A DNA stretch of 8,312 bases, taken from assembly GCA_023460575.1 (NCBI GenBank), contig JAEWPQ010000265.1:1-8312 (forward strand), read 5' to 3'. Of the stretch, positions 7,015-8,312 are shown piece after piece; within the stretch, counting starts at the first letter, position 1; each line of letters starts with the position of its first letter. The DNA is from Bacillota bacterium (lineage in GTDB: Bacteria; Bacillota; Clostridia; Lachnospirales; Lachnospiraceae). A program made the position numbers and the translations under genes. The notes under the pieces were generated by a model. The model was given only the letters and a program-made list of their open reading frames with translations, had not been told where the DNA came from and searched no databases.

Positions 7015-7044
7015 TTCATAAAAATGGCGGACTCCCCATATAAA
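7015..7044 (+). promoter_or_regulatory. Possible promoter inside the aguB to lipoprotein gap
   Basis: TATAAA (7039-7044) matches the -10 consensus at five of six positions, and TTCATA (7015-7020) matches the -35 at four of six, with an 18-nt spacer. The -10 lies in the loop of the hairpin at 7026-7075, so transcripts starting near 7051 would lack the hairpin's 5' arm. The surrounding DNA is very AT-rich, which makes chance matches likely. Confidence 0.35.
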
Positions 7045-7075
7045 TAGTAATAATCAATAAGTTGGGGAGTGCGCT
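7026..7075 (+). promoter_or_regulatory. Hairpin that sequesters the ribosome binding site of the lipoprotein gene
   Basis: ACTCCCCA (7031-7038) is perfectly complementary to TGGGGAGT (7063-7070), with a 24-nt AT-rich loop. Past one G-G mismatch, GGCG (7026-7029) can pair with CGCT (7072-7075), one of these being a G-U pair. The 3' arm contains GGGAG (7065-7069), the ribosome binding site 6 nt before the ATG at 7076, so the folded RNA hides it. No T run follows, so it is not a + strand terminator. Read on the minus strand it would be followed by a T-rich stretch, but no minus-strand gene is present to need it. Confidence 0.55.
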
Positions 7076-7507
7076 ATGAAGAGACTGTTTAACAGAAAAT
7101 GGATGATTTTTTTCGGCCTCGCCATGTGGGTGCTGGTAGTTCGTACCCTTAGCGGGTGTACAGTAAACGGGGATAATGGAGACAAAGTACGGGATCTGGA
7201 TTTTTCTGTGGTAGCAGATACGGATATACCACAGGAACTCAGGCAGATAATAGCAGAAAAACAACAGTCACCCTTTAAACTGACTTACAGTGATGATAAA
7301 AATCTTTACATAGTAGTAGGATATGGTAAGCAGGCAAGCGGAGGGTACAGCATAGCAGTCAATGATCTTTATCTTACTGACAATTCCATAGTCCTGGATA
7401 CGGAATTAATTGGTCCGGGAAAGGGCGAAAACACAGGAACGGAACCATCTTATCCATTTATAGTGATTCGGACGGAGATGTCGGAGCTACCGGTTGTATT
7501 TCAATAA
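7076..7507 (+). CDS. Small lipoprotein with a PrcB C-terminal-like domain
   Basis: A 143-residue predicted exported lipoprotein. Residues 1-9 are basic, 10-22 form the hydrophobic core of a signal peptide, and LSGC (25-28) is a lipobox that would place Cys28 as the lipidated first residue of the mature protein. R23 between the hydrophobic core and the lipobox is slightly unusual. Residues about 69-133 resemble the PrcB C-terminal domain: a GYGKQASGGYSI segment (82-93), then beta-rich sequence and P...SYPFIVIR (124-132), like the GGYsi ... tyPyvvik pattern of that domain, first named from a Treponema protease-complex protein. Its function here is unknown. The start at 7076 has GGGAG at 7065-7069, which lies inside a hairpin. 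It is followed by a strong terminator. There is no obvious biochemical link with polyamines. Confidence 0.75.
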   Translation: MKRLFNRKWMIFFGLAMWVLVVRTLSGCTVNGDNGDKVRDLDFSVVADTDIPQELRQIIAEKQQSPFKLTYSDDKNLYIVVGYGKQASGGYSIAVNDLYLTDNSIVLDTELIGPGKGENTGTEPSYPFIVIRTEMSELPVVFQ

Positions 7508-7517
7508 TATATGTAAG

Positions 7518-7573
7518 AAAATAGCTGTTCTGTAAAAATATCACAGAGCAGCTATTTTAAATTTCTCTTTTTT
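7518..7573 (+). terminator. Strong rho-independent terminator after the lipoprotein gene
   Basis: Bases 7518-7533 pair with 7543-7558 as a 16-bp stem containing a single G-U pair, closed by a 9-nt A-rich loop (7534-7542). The stem ends in TTTT and is followed by a T-rich tract to about 7573. It is the first clear terminator downstream of speA, so the polyamine operon transcript may extend to here. The A-rich 5' flank could also make it work on the other strand. Confidence 0.85.
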
Positions 7574-7587
7574 CTTTTGCCGCCATA

Positions 7588-7596
7588 TGATATACT
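7588..7596 (+). promoter_or_regulatory. Extended -10 promoter for cysE
   Basis: TGA directly followed by TATACT (7591-7596) forms an extended -10 element. The -35 position holds only a T run shared with the preceding terminator, consistent with an extended -10 promoter that needs no good -35. Transcription would start near 7603, leaving a leader of under 40 nt. No T-box or S-box riboswitch fits in that space. Confidence 0.55.
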
Positions 7597-7639
7597 ACAT
7601 CAAACAGGAGTCGAAAGTAAGGAGAAAAGGAAGGTTCGT

Positions 7640-8312
7640 ATGATATTAAAGGATATATGGCTAGATGTGAAAGCAGTAAAGCAGCGGGATCCTGCCGCCA
7701 GGAATGAACTGGAAGTCCTGCTTTTGTATCAGGGTGTTCACGCACTCATCTGGCATCGCTTCGCCCACTGGTTTTATCAGCACAAGATGTTTTTTATTGC
7801 AAGAATGATTTCCCAGACAGCCAGATTTTTTACACTGATTGAGATTCACCCCGGCGCAGTAATGGGGCACGGTATACTGATTGACCATGGCTGTGGGGTA
7901 GTTATAGGAGAAACTGCAGTTGTGGGGGATAACTGTACTATTTATCAGGGCGTTACCCTTGGAGGCGTGGGTTTAAATAAAGGAAAACGCCATCCCACGC
8001 TTGGTAATAATGTGACGGTAGGAGCAGGTGCTAAGATTCTGGGTTCTTTTGAAGTCGGCGATAACTGTACCATAGCAGCCAATGCCGTGCTTTTAAAGCA
8101 GCTGGATAACAATGTGACGGCAGTTGGAATTCCCGCGCGTCCGGTTAAGATCGACGGAGTCCCCATACCAAAGAAAGAAAGCAAGATGGTTACCATGGAG
8201 CATTACTGCATGATGGAAGAACGTGTGAAGGAGCTGGAAGATAAGCTTCATAAACTGGAGAACCTGCTTTCCGAAAAGGAAACGGAGAATTTAAACGAAG
8301 AGGAGAAATCCC
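7640..8312 (+). CDS. cysE: Serine O-acetyltransferase (partial, runs off the window end)
   Basis: Transfers acetyl from acetyl-CoA to L-serine, giving O-acetylserine for cysteine synthesis. The frame is open for 224 codons from ATG 7640 to the window end with no stop. After a short helical N-terminus (about 1-65, without the long helical domain of the enterobacterial enzyme), a left-handed beta-helix of hexapeptide repeats follows: HPGAVMGHGILIDHGCGVVIGET (70-92), GDNCTIYQGVTLGG (96-109), KRHPTLGNNVTVGAG (116-130) and on to VGIPARPVK. The catalytic histidine pair is H83 (in IDHG) and H118 (in KRHP). After residue 185 comes a charged, heptad-like tail (MEERVKELEDKLHKLENLL), probably a coiled coil. 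The ribosome binding site is AGGAAGG (7628-7634), 5 nt before the ATG. Cysteine synthesis is unrelated to the polyamine operon, and a separate promoter and terminator isolate it. Confidence 0.93.
   Translation, partial: MILKDIWLDVKAVKQRDPAARNELEVLLLYQGVHALIWHRFAHWFYQHKMFFIARMISQTARFFTLIEIHPGAVMGHGILIDHGCGVVIGETAVVGDNCTIYQGVTLGGVGLNKGKRHPTLGNNVTVGAGAKILGSFEVGDNCTIAANAVLLKQLDNNVTAVGIPARPVKIDGVPIPKKESKMVTMEHYCMMEERVKELEDKLHKLENLLSEKETENLNEEEKS

Noticed and set aside
7026..7075. Hairpin after aguB read as the operon terminator
   Set aside because: There is no T run on the + strand after the stem, and the 3' arm runs directly into a ribosome binding site and start codon, so translational masking fits better.
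1..8312. CRISPR arrays, insertion sequences, tRNA or rRNA genes, phage genes
   Set aside because: None seen: no spaced direct repeats, no transposase or integrase-like frames, and no cloverleaf-like segments in the short intergenic gaps.

Overview
The window looks like a chromosomal segment from a low-to-mid GC Firmicute of the class Clostridia, most likely Lachnospiraceae/Lachnoclostridium-like. This is inferred from strong AGGAGG-type ribosome binding sites, tight co-directional packing, the protein styles, and a polyamine gene set that I associate with gut clostridia. All convincing genes are on the + strand.

Region by region: positions 1-242 are a non-coding leader. It holds a likely promoter (about 103-131) and a perfect hairpin followed by seven Ts (173-203), so it is either a terminator of something upstream or an attenuator for the operon. 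A 23-codon open frame (163-234) overlaps that hairpin. Positions 243-6992 are a tight six-gene polyamine operon: speA (arginine decarboxylase), a speE-like spermidine synthase homologue, carboxyspermidine dehydrogenase, carboxyspermidine decarboxylase (nspC type), aguA (agmatine deiminase) and aguB (N-carbamoylputrescine amidase). Gene junctions are 31 nt, a 4-nt overlap, 2 nt, 24 nt and a 53-nt overlap. No terminator follows aguB. Positions 7026-7075 form a hairpin that buries the ribosome binding site of the next gene, a small lipoprotein with a PrcB C-terminal-like domain (7076-7507). A strong terminator (7518-7573) closes this block. A new promoter (extended -10 at 7588-7596) then drives cysE, serine O-acetyltransferase (7640 to beyond the window end).

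How the genes work together: SpeA makes agmatine from arginine, AguA makes N-carbamoylputrescine, AguB makes putrescine, the dehydrogenase condenses putrescine with aspartate semialdehyde to carboxyspermidine, and the nspC-type enzyme decarboxylates it to spermidine. This is the S-adenosylmethionine-independent spermidine route, and every step is present. The puzzle is the speE homologue. No S-adenosylmethionine decarboxylase (speD) lies in the window, the aspartate-semialdehyde route makes a classical spermidine synthase redundant, and its substrate-pocket motifs depart from the family pattern as I remember it. It may use a different donor or acceptor. This gene and the two regulatory hairpins are the parts most worth a second look.
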